This document shows, one piece after another, positions 9,117 through 20,733 of a stretch of DNA of 47,966 nucleotides. A model generated the notes under the pieces. That model saw nothing but the letters and a program-made list of their open reading frames with translations, did no database searches and was not told the DNA's origin. How positions within the stretch are numbered: the first letter of the stretch is position 1; every line of letters starts with the position of its first letter. The stretch covers positions 1 to 47,966 of the forward strand of contig WMKJ01000099.1 in NCBI GenBank assembly GCA_009733715.1. Reading direction: 5' to 3'. The stretch is from Herpomyces periplanetae. Taxonomy: Eukaryota; Ascomycota; Laboulbeniomycetes; Herpomycetales; Herpomycetaceae. The translations under genes were made by a program, and so were the position numbers.

Positions 9117-11191
9117 GATAATTAGGTTTGTTTGTAGTTCTTGTTATCGTACGTGAATACAAAATGAGAGTATCTCTCTCAATGATTTTATTTGAACTTT
9201 TAAAGGACAAACTGTGAGTCAAAGTCCAGTACTAAACTACCGAACCTTTGAATATATTGACCCGATATGGCACGTATCATATGAAAAAATCCCTTAACTT
9301 AATTCAAGTTCAATGTATCGCACCTCACAAATGGATAGAATTATAAGATCTGTTCAAACTGAATTTATTTAAAGATACATACCTGCGCTATTAATATACC
9401 AGTCAAAGTCTCATCTTCAACTATATATTCCTATCGAATATTCTTCAATTGACCCGCCGATTTAAGGGTTATCCATTCAATTAAACCTGGAAAATGCACT
9501 TTCATGGCTTGTATAAATCTTCCTTCAATTGTCTGAAATGAAATGGCTATGTTGTTTTTCATAATCGCTATAAGTTTAAGACGTCAAATTGGATCAATTT
9601 TTCCTTAGACAGAGAGAGGGTTTAACATGGGGCGTGTATAAGCCCTGCACAAGCTCTGTAGATAGCATAACCTTAACACTTGACAATGTAGAATTACCTC
9701 CACTTTGCTAAGCGGGCTCGGTAGTGTAATTCCTCGAGGGCTGAAAAGTTTCAACAGGCCTTATTCGAATATTTCAACCTGACATTTCAAGGGTACACCG
9801 GAGTATTTGAACATGTATATCTGCTCCTCCACTCAATCATAATGGTGAGGTTACATGTTAAAACTCTACTTTTGCGCGTAAAAATTCGTGCCCTTGAGTG
9901 AACTTTAAATCCACGTAAGGCCAAATCCGCACAAGTATAGTTAGCACGCTACTCAAAATTCCTAAAACTCTGTATCCCTAACATACAGCTTTACTGTCGA
10001 GGTCTTATAAGGTTGTTAACCTTTAATTGTTAATTTGATTTGGGTGATCATTCATAATAAAAAACGTTTAAATGCATATATTAACTATACAATATCATTT
10101 TATATTGAGTAATATGATGCAAAAGTGAGCTCTGTAGTCTTTTACTTCATTATACCATTAAAATGCTCATTTTAAAACTGTTCGACCTTCCAAATATATA
10201 AATTGTAAAGCTTTGGTCAATGTAAACTCTGACCCCAGGAAGTTCTTGTTTTAGATGCTTTTCCCCACTAAACCAGGTATATAGTACGACATGTGCACCC
10301 TGGGTTAAACTTTAGGTAGTTAGAAAACACAATAGTAGCCTGCCCTTGACGTAAGACTTAGGGAACCTGATTGCCGAAAAGGGACTGAATTTACGCTAGG
10401 GACCTTAGAAGAAAAGATATTATCAGGGTCTATAGTATAATAGAATGTGGCGTTCATCGTTCCAATCTATTAATCCGTTAGGGTAAAGGATTGCATAGCT
10501 TAGCGTACTGCAGTCTATTTGCTTTATCCTGATTATAATTTTACATGTAGTATGCATGACTTTGAAAAAGAACTTCATAAAACACTAAAAACTTTTTTAA
10601 CTAATCATTTACCCGCCAAATCGACCGCAGAACCATTGCCTATTCGGGCGATTTGTCATCTCGTCTGATCTCGCCACAGCCTCACTCCTTCCGGTTAGGT
10701 CTCATCTCGTCTAGTCCATGAATTGCACCTTCCCATGCCTACCCCACATTTGGAAACGAGATTGCTAAGCAATCTACCAGAATTGTATGGCACTGTAGAG
10801 TGCCAATACTCACGTGACAAATATCTAGATTGTTTGAAGAGAAGAAGTTAGGAAGAAAGACCAGTGATCTAACAGATTTTTTTATGTAATACTAAATCTA
10901 GGGAATAATTATCTGAAAAAGTTTCACTGTTAGAAATTTACCAATATATAATAGTAATTAGCGAAGCTTTTTTTTTAATGCAACATAAATACGTACGACA
11001 TCGCCATCAGCCTTCCTCGCATACTAAGCATTGCTCACTAATGGCAGCCACTCCTACAAAGTCTTAGTAAGCAAAGACAAAGAATCGCGTTCCACGTGGG
11101 GCAGCCAGGTAAAATTGTGCGATTTAGAGGAGTGGAAGGGCAAATATTTTTGATGGTGGATTGAACCTTGGTTTATTCGTTCGTACGCAAC
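9117..11191. other. AT-rich intergenic region upstream of the laccase gene
   Basis: About 2 kb without a credible ORF. The laccase promoter must lie next to 9117. At 10655-10725 it carries one copy of a dispersed CATCTCGTCTNGTCCA element. An E-box CACGTG occurs near 10812 and a second (CCACGTGG) near 11093, before the next ORF. I see nothing else definite. Confidence 0.5.
10655..10725 (+). repeat. Dispersed CATCTCGTCT element, copy A
   Basis: Two CATCTCGTCT motifs about 42 bp apart, the second extending to TCTAGTCCATG. The 13-mer TCGTCTAGTCCAT at 10707-10719 recurs exactly at 44836-44848 and with one mismatch at 27361-27373. Confidence 0.45.
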
Positions 11192-11698
11192 ATGAATTTT
11201 ATTCGTACGTGTGAATCTTCAGCTAATTTAATGCTGTATGGGTCGTATAAGCGTGGAGTCAGAAGGACGTATACATCTAGTCGGGGGAATGATGTGGACG
11301 TGATTAACGAATTTTTTTATCACAAGGATAAATCATCATTATCATTTAAACAGTATTGTGCACAAACCTTAGCAACCAATTATGATCAAAGCGTGTTAAA
11401 ACCGGAGCAATGGCGCCTCTTATTACGACAAGCAGGACTAAAATCGTGCTCAACTACCAATGAACTGCGAAACTCGGGAATATTCGCTGCTTATACAACC
11501 TTCTTTCATCACCTAACGTCGATTGATACACGAAACATCACTCCGCTTGACTCTTTGCATGCCGAGTCTCGTGTAATTGTACACCCTTTACCGAACTCCG
11601 TTGCTACTCAACACAGCAAATGGGACGTTTGTCAAGCTGCTACTGAATGCAAGTCAGGATTCGTAGTCTATCGGAATTCTGATGCGCCTATGGACTAA
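11192..11698 (+). CDS. Hypothetical protein with a mitochondrial-presequence-like N-terminus
   Basis: A single ORF of 168 aa from the first ATG. I do not recognise it. The first 30 residues (MNFIRTCESS... YKRGVRRTYTSS) are basic, hydroxylated and free of acidic residues, as in mitochondrial targeting sequences. The rest is mixed and soluble, with no repeat and no membrane segment; it reads like real coding sequence and not low complexity. It could also be one exon of a longer gene, since no conserved ending is visible. The next gene, on the other strand, ends at 11928, so the two converge. Confidence 0.45.
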   Translation: MNFIRTCESSANLMLYGSYKRGVRRTYTSSRGNDVDVINEFFYHKDKSSLSFKQYCAQTLATNYDQSVLKPEQWRLLLRQAGLKSCSTTNELRNSGIFAAYTTFFHHLTSIDTRNITPLDSLHAESRVIVHPLPNSVATQHSKWDVCQAATECKSGFVVYRNSDAPMD

Positions 11699-11927
11699 TG
11701 TTAACGAGCCGCGCAAATTAACATGTAATCATTTATAATTTAACAAATTATCTACTCTTTTGGATCACATTGAAAACCCTGTCAATTTATTTAATCTTTA
11801 ACACACCCAAATCGTGTGGTGTACACACTAGCGTATTATCATTAACATCTTAAACTGTCAACAACTTTAATTATGATAATATATTTCAAAACCAAACGTA
11901 TAGGTGTATGCATCATACATATAACAA

Positions 11928-14520
11928 TCAATTTGTGACAAACCCACGAGTCTTCAAATACAAGTTCAACGTTCGCCGACCTGATGTCTCATATGTTGAT
12001 GTCTCGCTACTATTAGCGGACACAGACGGGTTTATTTCTATCGTATCGGCCGTGTACAATGCATTACCGCTTTGGGATGTCGAAAGTGTAGTCTTTTCAA
12101 CATTATGGTGCGCTGTTAACAAGGGCCTGTTGACTTGATCATTCGATTGATACGAACAGGGGCAGCCGTTTAACATTCCACCAGTGCGTAATACAGCCTA
12201 CTCATCAGTGAACCAACGAGCCCACATACGTTAGCATTAGCTACAGCGCTTAGATTGATAGATGCGTGCGTACGTGCATGCATGCATGCATAGTTGCTGA
12301 ATTTATCCTTAGCACTCACCATTAACGCAGCTTCCAGAAGCCGATTTTCGCGCTCTAAAAGTTCTAACTTTGACGCTCCATTAAATGTACTTGATGCACT
12401 GGAAGCGGTAACTTGAACATTCGAACTCGGGGACAAGGATGTACTGCCGCCGCTTCCACTTTGCTTAACCGTCCCATTGGCCCAAGCGTTGGTATCACCG
12501 GATGATGGTAATCTTGATTCATCGCTATATCTTGACTTTCGCAAAATATCGTTCAACGAATAGCGACCATTAGTTGTCTGGGTAAATGTATGAGAGTATG
12601 AATCGGGGGAGTAAGTTTGGCGGTGTATGGGTGGGGTTATCTTAACAGACTGAATGTTTGGAGGAACACTGGATGGTGTGGGCAACCGGTTAAACTGGTG
12701 AGTTAATAAGTCTGATGATGTGGCATTAGATATGGGAGTGGTGAGAGGGGAGGAGACGTTTACCGAAGCGGGAAGTGATTGATGGGATTCGGTAAAAATG
12801 GGAGTTAATTTTGAAAAGCCAAACTTAACAGTTTTAGGCGAACTGGTTCGACTTGTAGAACACGAAGATGAGCTTGCCAGTGTGTTAGCGCTGGAGGAAG
12901 AGGATACTGAGGATGTTTCACGACATAACTCAAGCGAGTTTGAAGACTTAGTTCGCCGTTGAACAGTTGGACATTGTGTGTCGGGTTTTTGTCGTCGCAT
13001 GCGTGCAATTAAGTATTCGGCGGGTCTGTTGCGTTCAAGCAAGGAAACTGTGTGAGCGGCATGAATGGCAGGAGTTCTCACTGATTCAAAGAGACTGGAT
13101 TTCCGCGACGACGAAGTAAAAATTGAGCTAGGCGAGGCATTGTTGCGACTGAGATCACGCAGTTTACGAAAGCGAATTTTCTCCTCGCGAGTTTTTCTCT
13201 TACTCTTAAAAGAGTTTGAAAGTAGCTCGTGTAGTTCGTCCAGTTGAAACGAGCTACTTTTATCGTGATCTTCCGTTAGGTCAGGCTTAGGAGGAAGATG
13301 ATCAATTTTATTATTTGGAATAGACTTCATATTTGGTATGAAAGCTTGTTTTGGTGAATAATGACGAAGTTTAGTGGAGGATAAGTGATTTGAAGGACGA
13401 TTCTCTCTACGATGTCTGACGGCGTGAGAATGAAGTGTGAATGCCTCAGAAATGTTTTGTGCGTGATGTATTGAATCGGAATTGAGTGGGTTTGGGCAAG
13501 GAGATCGGAGCGTAGAAATTGGCAAATGGGTATGTACACGATTAGGAGTCCTAGGTGTGGTGTTTGACAGTTGAGAAAAGGAAGTTTCTTGGACTGCGTT
13601 TGGCTGAAGGTTTTTAGCGTGGCAGTCTGGTTTGCTGGCAGAGATGTGAGAAGAGTCCGAGATAGATGTGAGTGCACTTGATAAGCTGTATGTGATGGAT
13701 GAAGAGTTTGTATGATGGGCTGATAACGAGGGTAACTTTTTCAAGGGTTCATATCCTGCTGAGATGAAGCGCTTAGTGTTAATTTGTTGGGGAAGGGCAA
13801 AATGAAAAAGTGATTTAGGTTTCTTGAAAGAATATACTAGCAAGTAAAGTAGCAATGAAAAGTATAAGGAGTGTAAGGTGGATATGGTAGCTGAAGCTCA
13901 CCGTGTGGAAGAGATATGGTGGATCTAGCAAGAACTATTGAAGAGGAAGTAGAGGAAATATCGTGGGTCGGAAGAGTGGAGGATTTTCTAAGATATAAAA
14001 GGTATTAGGAAGCGAGTGTGAAGTAGAAAAATGAATGGAGCGTGGGAAAAAATAGCAAAGGTATTGGAAAAGAGTGAACACAATTTGGGTGATTTGAAGA
14101 ATATATACGAGAGAAATTGAGCCAAGTTAATTGAGTGGAGATAAAGAAATGAGCTTAGAAAAGATTGATCGACAATGGAATAATGGATAAAAGAGAGGGA
14201 TATAAGGGATATTTGATGAGCAAATTTAGAGAATAAGATAGCAGTAAAGTTAACAAGGTGAGCGAATGGAAAGTAGAGTGAAAAAGGATTAATATATATG
14301 CTGCTGGAAAGAATGAAAAAGAGAGAGGTGAGGGAACGAGGGAGCGGGTTTGAGAATTCGTATTGAAGATTTGATTTACGATGTGAAGACAAATAGTGGA
14401 ATAGGCAAAGTAAACTGAAGGAGGATGTATTGAATGTGGGATCCAATAAAGAGAAAGTGGAAACTAATTGGTATAATATAGGTGTTATAAGAATTTACGT
14501 ACCGTAGACACAGTGGCCAT
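11928..14520 (-). CDS. Ser-rich conserved fungal coiled-coil protein with C-terminal LNGCPC motif (spliced)
   Basis: I cannot name this protein. The main exon (13822-12320) encodes a long Ser/Thr/Pro-rich, low-complexity protein with many basic stretches. It ends in a short coiled coil (SKLELLERENRLLEAALM). The donor GTGAGT begins at 12319 and the acceptor GAGTAG ends at 12198 (122 nt, phase 0). Splicing continues the helix as AVLRTGGMLNGCPCSYQ, and the CDS stops at 11928. Reading through the intron instead gives an unrelated tail, so the splice is well supported. The open frame begins without an ATG, so a first exon must lie upstream. A good candidate is 14520-14503 (MATVST, then GTACGT), joined in phase to 13822 by a CT-rich 680-nt intron, giving 596 aa. 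That first exon is tentative. A nuclear or cell-polarity role would be a guess. Confidence 0.6.
12262..12291. repeat. Alternating purine-pyrimidine tract in an intron
   Basis: GCGTGCGTACGTGCATGCAT and following CATGCA lie inside the 122-nt intron of the coiled-coil gene. ATGCATGC-type tracts also occur in introns of GNA1 and of the TFIIB and Sec2-like genes. Confidence 0.75.
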
Positions 14521-15130
14521 GATATTGACTTTGGTTTGAAGGGATTGGCAAAGTGAGCTTTTTGGCAGCAAGGGATGTGGATTTGGTGGGAAAAGCAAAA
14601 AGTGGAACGAGAATTAGAGTCTGATGAGAGCATAATTGTCGAGAGGGTGGAATTAGTTAACAAAGGCTAGTACCCTTTGAGGGAAGAGAGTGAATGGGGG
14701 TGGGTAATAGTAGCGTAGCGTTGCGTTAAAATTGGGAGTGAGGGAGGGCGAAGTGGAGAAAGTTTGGTATAGTGTATAAGGAACAGATGAAAAAGTATTC
14801 GTGTTGAAGCAGGGAACGAGGAAGATGAATTAAGACTACACAAGTAATGGATAATGGATGGTGGAAGAAGGCAAGGAGGTTTGAAAGGGATAACGATATT
14901 AACAAGAGGGAGAAGGGGGGATGGTAGTGGTGGGGAGGCAAGGGCGCTAAACGAAGATGATGAAGAGTATTTAAATGGGCGAACAAGCTAGGACCGGGGA
15001 AGAAGTTCGAAGTGCAGCGATGAGAGAAATTGAAGGTGATTAGATTTATTAATTGGCTTTAGTGCTGCAGGCAGGGAAAAGTGGGAAATGCAGGGAAGAG
15101 TAATATCAAGATTTTGGATTTCTGATATGT
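13823..15130 (-). promoter_or_regulatory. Pyrimidine-rich leader/5' intron of the coiled-coil gene
   Basis: The minus (coding) strand is a continuous CT-rich tract from the start of the main exon to about 15100; on the + strand it reads as AG-rich. It contains the candidate first exon at 14503-14520. Its ORFs (for example 13988-14986) are Ser/Leu/Phe/Tyr translations of the bias and are not genes. It resembles the leaders of hacA, PBS2 and the P450 gene. Confidence 0.5.
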
Positions 15131-17135
15131 GAGTAGATGGGAGGGTAATTTTTTCTAGGCGTATTTGTACGTGGATGTGAGTATGTGAATATGTGCATAT
15201 ACAAGAAAACCTGAAACGAATAGCACTGATAAGCCTTAGCACTACAAAACGGATTAGATTTTAAAACTGAACAATTTACTTTAACCATTAAAATTTTTTT
15301 CCAATGGGAAAATCCAACTACAAACGACAAATTACTAAATCGAGTAATAGTCTGAATTTGGAAAGAGCCTGAATATTGAATTAAGAAGGAAGTATACGTG
15401 TGAACGAGACGAGACGACTCAGGTACCGTCCTGGCAAATATCAATCCATCATTCACGAAGTAGGAAATCAGCCCATTGGAGGGGACTTCCTAAAAAGGAA
15501 ATGTTTCTAGGAACCGCAATGTCATGCTACTCAGTACTATATTCTGACAAAACCTCATTACCCAATCGGGAAATACCACAAAAATCCACGTGATAGAAAA
15601 GTTTTAGTGAGGGGCTGAGGGTGGGGGGAGAAGATTAGCGGAACGTTCCAAGTTGATCAGTGATCTTTTGGGGGTTAAAATGGATATAATTGTACAAATT
15701 CGGAAAAATGAATTAGTTTACCGAGATTGATGTTGATGGGTAAATGGTTAAGGTGATCGAATATTTTGGAGATCCTGTGATTATTCACATAGACTCATTT
15801 TAAACTTTCTTGCCTACTAAATTGATAAACTGACCAATAAATATTGAATAGATGATTCGTGTGCTTGCAGACCATTTTCTTAATCATGCTGTACTAAATG
15901 GTTATCTTACTTTCCCTAAATTAAATTTAACCGTATTTGCCAGCAATATTAATCAAGTCATTTTCACGATTAAATATTATCCCACCCAAGTGCCAACGCA
16001 AGCAGTGGGTGCATAAAGTTCGATTTTATAATGTTTGCGACAAGGACGATTCCACACTGACGGTGAAAGCATTAGAGTTTATCGATCAGTCATTGACCAA
16101 GTGGATAACTCAGTCGTGTTTATTGGGTTGCATGGAAAATAATAGACTTTATATTGGACTTAATATTCATGTAATGTGACAAGGAATTTTTTTCCGTCAG
16201 ATCGATATTGCTATTAGTATTGGTGGTAACACACTATTTTGGACTTTCAAGTTTCCCGATACACACTCTGATTCTATATTATCCTAGTCAGGTATCAGTA
16301 AAGTTATACGACGAATATACCACACCTATTCACGGGTAATATAACCGGATTTATTAACTATCGGGATCTAAACTGTTCATTATGCTAACTCCACTTTGTT
16401 ATTATAATTCGACGTTATATGTAACATAACGTTTTATCATTCGAGATATATTTTTTCTTATAATGTTTAACGATAGAATACAATTTCATTCCACTTCAAA
16501 GTGTGCTTCAATTGTGAGTTGATCTTGATCTACACTTACAGATCTTCACTAAAATAAAGTGGTGACAGAGTGTAACGAAGTTCTACAGTGTGATATCTCA
16601 AATCTATCTAATTTGTACGTACAAACATACTCCAGTAAATAAAATCCTTCGTTATTATAAAAGCACATACATTACATTAATCAATGGTTCTGTGTATACA
16701 TAAACAAGATGTCTGTAGTTCGAGTTAATCGATAGCAGGCAAAAATGAAAATGTACTTATCCTTATCTCATATTAAAGCGTACCAATAACCCACAATCAT
16801 AAAGAGCTTCAGATTATCTATATGAGATACTTCATACGGAAAAATACATCAATACTATAAAATTTCCAATGTGAAACAAAAGTGTAAACCTTACCATTAA
16901 TCGTGTAACTATCACATGACAACACACAAGCCACAAGAACAAGAAGGATGTTTGCTTAGTAAGAAACCGTGGAGGCGAAAGTAATTTTCCGCTGTGGCGG
17001 TGTATGGGATACGAAGATGGTGGGAGGGAAGCGGGTTCGGTAATCTTCGCACACAAGCATTCTCGAAAAGGTTTGGGTGAGTTTATACGGAATTATAAGG
17101 ATTTGGATGGGTATAAGGTTTAAGGGATTGTTAAA
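15131..17135. other. AT-rich intergenic region before ENP1
   Basis: No confident gene. A copy of the dispersed CTCGTCTCGTC motif lies on the minus strand at 15401-15420. An 80-codon open stretch at 15937-16179 has no usable ATG near its start. The last 100 bp before 17136 should hold the ENP1 promoter and 5' UTR; I see no TATA box I would defend. Confidence 0.5.
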
Positions 17136-18803
17136 ATGGCTAAGAAAGAAGGGATAAAGGGAGCCAGAACAGCAGGTGGAGATGGTCGTAGTGGTGGAAC
17201 TCGTGTGTCATTCCATCATTCACATAGTTTGGTGGAAGACTATGATACATCTGCTGCAAGTGAGTGGAAAAGAAAAAATTCCAAAAAACGGAAATCTGGG
17301 GATTTCAGCGTGCATGCTGCCGAAAGTGATCCAGAAAATGGTAATTATAATGTTATTGATTCAAATACATCCCGAAAAATATTACGAATAAGTCAACGTT
17401 TGTCAGAGGAAGAAAAGGAATTAATTAATGGTGATGATGTTCATGGTAATCACATATTTAACGAACAGCATAAAAATCTTGGAAATAGTGATGATCCACA
17501 TCCAAATAGCTTATTCTATCGAAAAGATGATGTAGAATTGTCAGAAAGTGATAGTGAAAGTGAAAATAACTGGAATGATGATGATTCGTGGAACGGCCAA
17601 GATGATAATACCGCAACAAACGGGGCTGATGAAGAAAATATGGAAGCCGGTAGTTTTAAAGATGTATCTGCCATTAAAGCTGAATTAGAGACTTTTGACC
17701 AATTATACACGGCAGAAATTAATCAACGAAATGGGATAAACGGTGAACGTAACTTGGGTGGTGCTGAGATTAATGAGAATGATGATGATGGTGACGAGGC
17801 AATGGATATTGATGATAATAAACCATGTGGCATCAACTTGAGTGATCTTATTTTAGAGAAGATTGCAGCTCATGAAGCAATGCTTCAGCGAGGAAATTCA
17901 AACGGTAATACTGCCATGGAGGGAAGAATTCCCGAAAAAATTATCAAGGTTTACGCCCAAGTAGCCGATTTATTATCCCGACAAAATATTGGAAAATTGC
18001 CTAAACCATTTCTTTTAATACCAACGTTACCCTTAGGTATGCAGCGAATTGTCCTTGATATGTGCGAACCAATGTCATGGACACCGTACGTATCATATAT
18101 GGCTACAAAAGTGTTCGTGTCGAAGAGTAATGAGGTAGCTGAAGGCTTTATGGATACAGTTCTACGTCCCCTTTTCTTACATTGTATTGCTCGGGATGTG
18201 TCTCACAAACTTCATCAAACTATGTATCGTGCACTGAAGAAAGCGCTATATCGACCGTCGGCATTTTTTAAGGGATTTTTATTCCCATTACTCGAGGAAG
18301 GTTGTACGATGCGAGAAGCTCACATTGTAGCGTCGGTGTTAGCACGAGTCAGTGTACCTGTTTTGCATTCTGCAGTAGCGTTGATGCGGTTAACCGAGAT
18401 AGCTGCATCAAAACATAGTAATATGTGGAACACCAAGGGCGGTTCAGGAGGCGGCGCAGGACCGGTGAATTGGTGTATCAAAGTTTTAATTGACAAAAAG
18501 TATGCCTTGCCTTATCAAGTTATTGATGCTTTAGTTTTTCACTTTTTACGATTTAGAGGAACGAATACACTAGCGCGGGAAAAGATGCGTAAACTTTCAC
18601 GCGAAGAAAGTTTACCCTTACTTTGGCACCAAAGCTTCCTTATTTTCGCCCAACGATATCGAGATGATATAACGGAAGATCAAAGAGAGGCGCTGCTAGA
18701 TTTATTATTGGTAAAGGGACACCCATCAATAGGACCAGAGATTCGAAGAGAGCTACTGGCGGGACGAGGTCGGCGGGCAGTTGATCCTAACAAATTGGAC
18801 TGA
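17136..18803 (+). CDS. ENP1: Bystin family protein Enp1, 40S ribosome biogenesis factor
   Basis: A 555-aa ORF without introns. The first 250 residues are charged and low-complexity (Asp/Glu/Asn-rich), as is usual for Enp1. The bystin domain follows from about residue 275: KLPKPFLLIPTLP, then YMATKVFVS, the highly conserved LKKALYRPSAFFKGFLFPL, then SVLARVSVPVLHSAVALMRL and KYALPYQVIDALVFHFLRF. Enp1 is a nucleolar/pre-40S assembly factor that binds the beak region of the small subunit and leaves late in the cytoplasm. It is somewhat longer than yeast Enp1 (about 480 aa) because of the acidic N-terminus and a Gly-rich insertion near residue 430 (GGSGGGAG). The start is the first ATG after a run of in-frame stops. 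Confidence 0.96.
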   Translation: MAKKEGIKGARTAGGDGRSGGTRVSFHHSHSLVEDYDTSAASEWKRKNSKKRKSGDFSVHAAESDPENGNYNVIDSNTSRKILRISQRLSEEEKELINGDDVHGNHIFNEQHKNLGNSDDPHPNSLFYRKDDVELSESDSESENNWNDDDSWNGQDDNTATNGADEENMEAGSFKDVSAIKAELETFDQLYTAEINQRNGINGERNLGGAEINENDDDGDEAMDIDDNKPCGINLSDLILEKIAAHEAMLQRGNSNGNTAMEGRIPEKIIKVYAQVADLLSRQNIGKLPKPFLLIPTLPLGMQRIVLDMCEPMSWTPYVSYMATKVFVSKSNEVAEGFMDTVLRPLFLHCIARDVSHKLHQTMYRALKKALYRPSAFFKGFLFPLLEEGCTMREAHIVASVLARVSVPVLHSAVALMRLTEIAASKHSNMWNTKGGSGGGAGPVNWCIKVLIDKKYALPYQVIDALVFHFLRFRGTNTLAREKMRKLSREESLPLLWHQSFLIFAQRYRDDITEDQREALLDLLLVKGHPSIGPEIRRELLAGRGRRAVDPNKLD

Positions 18804-20733
18804 ATTACGCCAGGACTAGACCAAACGGAGGCGAAAAATTGCGATGGCGATCAATTGTGATATATATATATTTGAAGTGAGATGAGTGAATTTACATTTA
18901 TATGAATCGCATTAACAAGTAAGACTTGATAATGTGCGGGGCGGATAAGGAAAAGAGTATGGTACTATTGAATGGAAGGGTATGATAGATTATCGGGAGG
19001 TATAATTGACAAGTTTTGATACACAAGCAAGTTGAAGATAATAAGAAAATCCTATTATGATCAAGTTTGCGCTGGATAAGAAAGGATTGGGAGTTGTGTG
19101 GAATATCTTTCACATGGCAAACTGTGCAAGGTTACCGGAGGAGGATTAGCTTGGTGGAATGAATACTGCAGTGAAGGGGGAATATTTGGGTAAGTGGGAA
19201 TATGAATAGAAAAATAAGGTGAAGTTGGCCCGGATGCTTGACCACTAACAAATCCTGGGGACGCCAGAGAAGATTTTATCGTTGTCGCAAGGCCGCAGCT
19301 CGTCGCAAATCAAAACCTCTACCGTGCCACACATCGCCGCACCGCCTCCTCCCTCCCCCGCGGTCCCGTGATTCCCCCGGGCCGGGACCTTCCGCCGGAA
19401 TTTTGTACTTCCGTCTTCCAGAGTCTCAGTTGTCAAAATTGGTTTTGGGAATTTTTCTGGCGACGCGTTAGCCTTGAACTCTACTCTTTTTATTACATCG
19501 ATCGAAAGATCAATTAATACCTTCTTCCAGCAATTTATCACCCATGTGAGTATTCTTTTATTTTTTCATCTGTTTTTTTCCATTTCTCTTAAATTCTCTT
19601 TTTTCTTACCCTGTCTAACCTCATCCTTTGCTCCTCCGTGATATTTTCTCCTAATTTGCGTTTCTCCTTCCTACTTCCTTTTTGTCTGCTAACCATTCTC
19701 AATTTATAGTTAAACCTATTCTTTTTGTCATCATATCCGTTTGGTTTTTCTCGAATCACCCAATTCGCTCCGCTACAATCACTTTCTTGTCTCTATTATA
19801 TCATCCCGCGCTTTCTTCTCCCTTCGTTCCCCTTTCTCTTTCATATACTATCCATCTTCCCTCTCTTATCTCTTTACATCATACAATTTCCCCTCATTCT
19901 CTATCTTTTATTCCCCTTCTCAAACTTTTCTATTATACAATACTCGTCAATTCTTCCCCGTATAATTCCATTCTAGTCCTTCCACCCTTTCTTCCATCGC
20001 TTTTCCGCCCCCTCTTCCCCCCCATTTGCCCCCTCTCCTTAACCGCTTACTAATCAGTATTATCGGTTCTTCAAATTTTTCCTTGCGTTGGATTTATTTA
20101 ATAAGGAAAATTTATCCATTTGTCGCTGATCAAGATATACAGGCTTTTTCATTCTAATCCATTTCATTTTCTTGCCTATTGTTCATCTTGAGCTTCAATC
20201 CAGTTCATTGGTCTCTTTTCCTCTGTACTTGATTTACACTATCTCCCTCCATTTACTTATCACTTTATACCCATAGAGTGAGAAACTTCTAACTTCAACC
20301 TGGAATCTATCGTTTCATTGACAATCTTAACATCTAAATTTTCTTCGTGCTCTATCCGCTTTCGAGCCCTTTTTCTTGTTTTATTCTACTTCATTTATTA
20401 CTTATTGCCTATTATTCCTCACTGTTCTCATTTTCCATCATTCAAACTATGATTCTCCCTTAGACTATCCTTATCCTCCAGCAACATTTGTCTGCTCGTA
20501 TATCTCCATGTTCTAACATACAAAATCTGTTAATTTTCCCCATCTAAACAAGAGATTTTGTGCAAGTGAATTTTTAATAAAATTCTCCCACCGTGAAAGT
20601 TGTGATAGAGAGTTGCGTGGGTCAGCGCCGAACATTCGCAGGGAAGGTGAATACTACGTCTGAAGTCACCTTTAAAACAATTGCAAAAGGTAGTGGAGGA
20701 CTGGCGTGCTCTCAAGCAACTGGTGGGGGGCCT
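18804..20733 (+). promoter_or_regulatory. Intergenic region and probable 5' UTR with long CT-rich intron of PBS2
   Basis: A GC-rich patch at about 19290-19400 is followed by a strong donor GTGAGT at 19546 and then about 1 kb in which the + strand is dominated by C and T. Acceptor-like AGs precede the first in-frame ATG at 20734, for example the CGCAG ending at 20641. I infer a 5' UTR intron of roughly 1.1 kb. Apparent ORFs at 19682-20053 are translations of the CT bias. A (TA)n step lies at 18861-18870. Confidence 0.5.

Noticed and set aside
11908-12138. A 76-codon + strand ORF
   Set aside because: It lies antisense to the spliced LNGCPC exon of the minus-strand gene, which has better support.
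15937-16179. An 80-codon + strand open stretch
   Set aside because: There is no ATG near its start, no recognisable motif and no splice partner; it could be an exon but I cannot support it.
19245-19541. A 98-codon minus-strand ORF in the GC-rich patch
   Set aside because: It covers the probable transcription start and first exon of PBS2 and has Gly/Ala/Arg low complexity and no homology.
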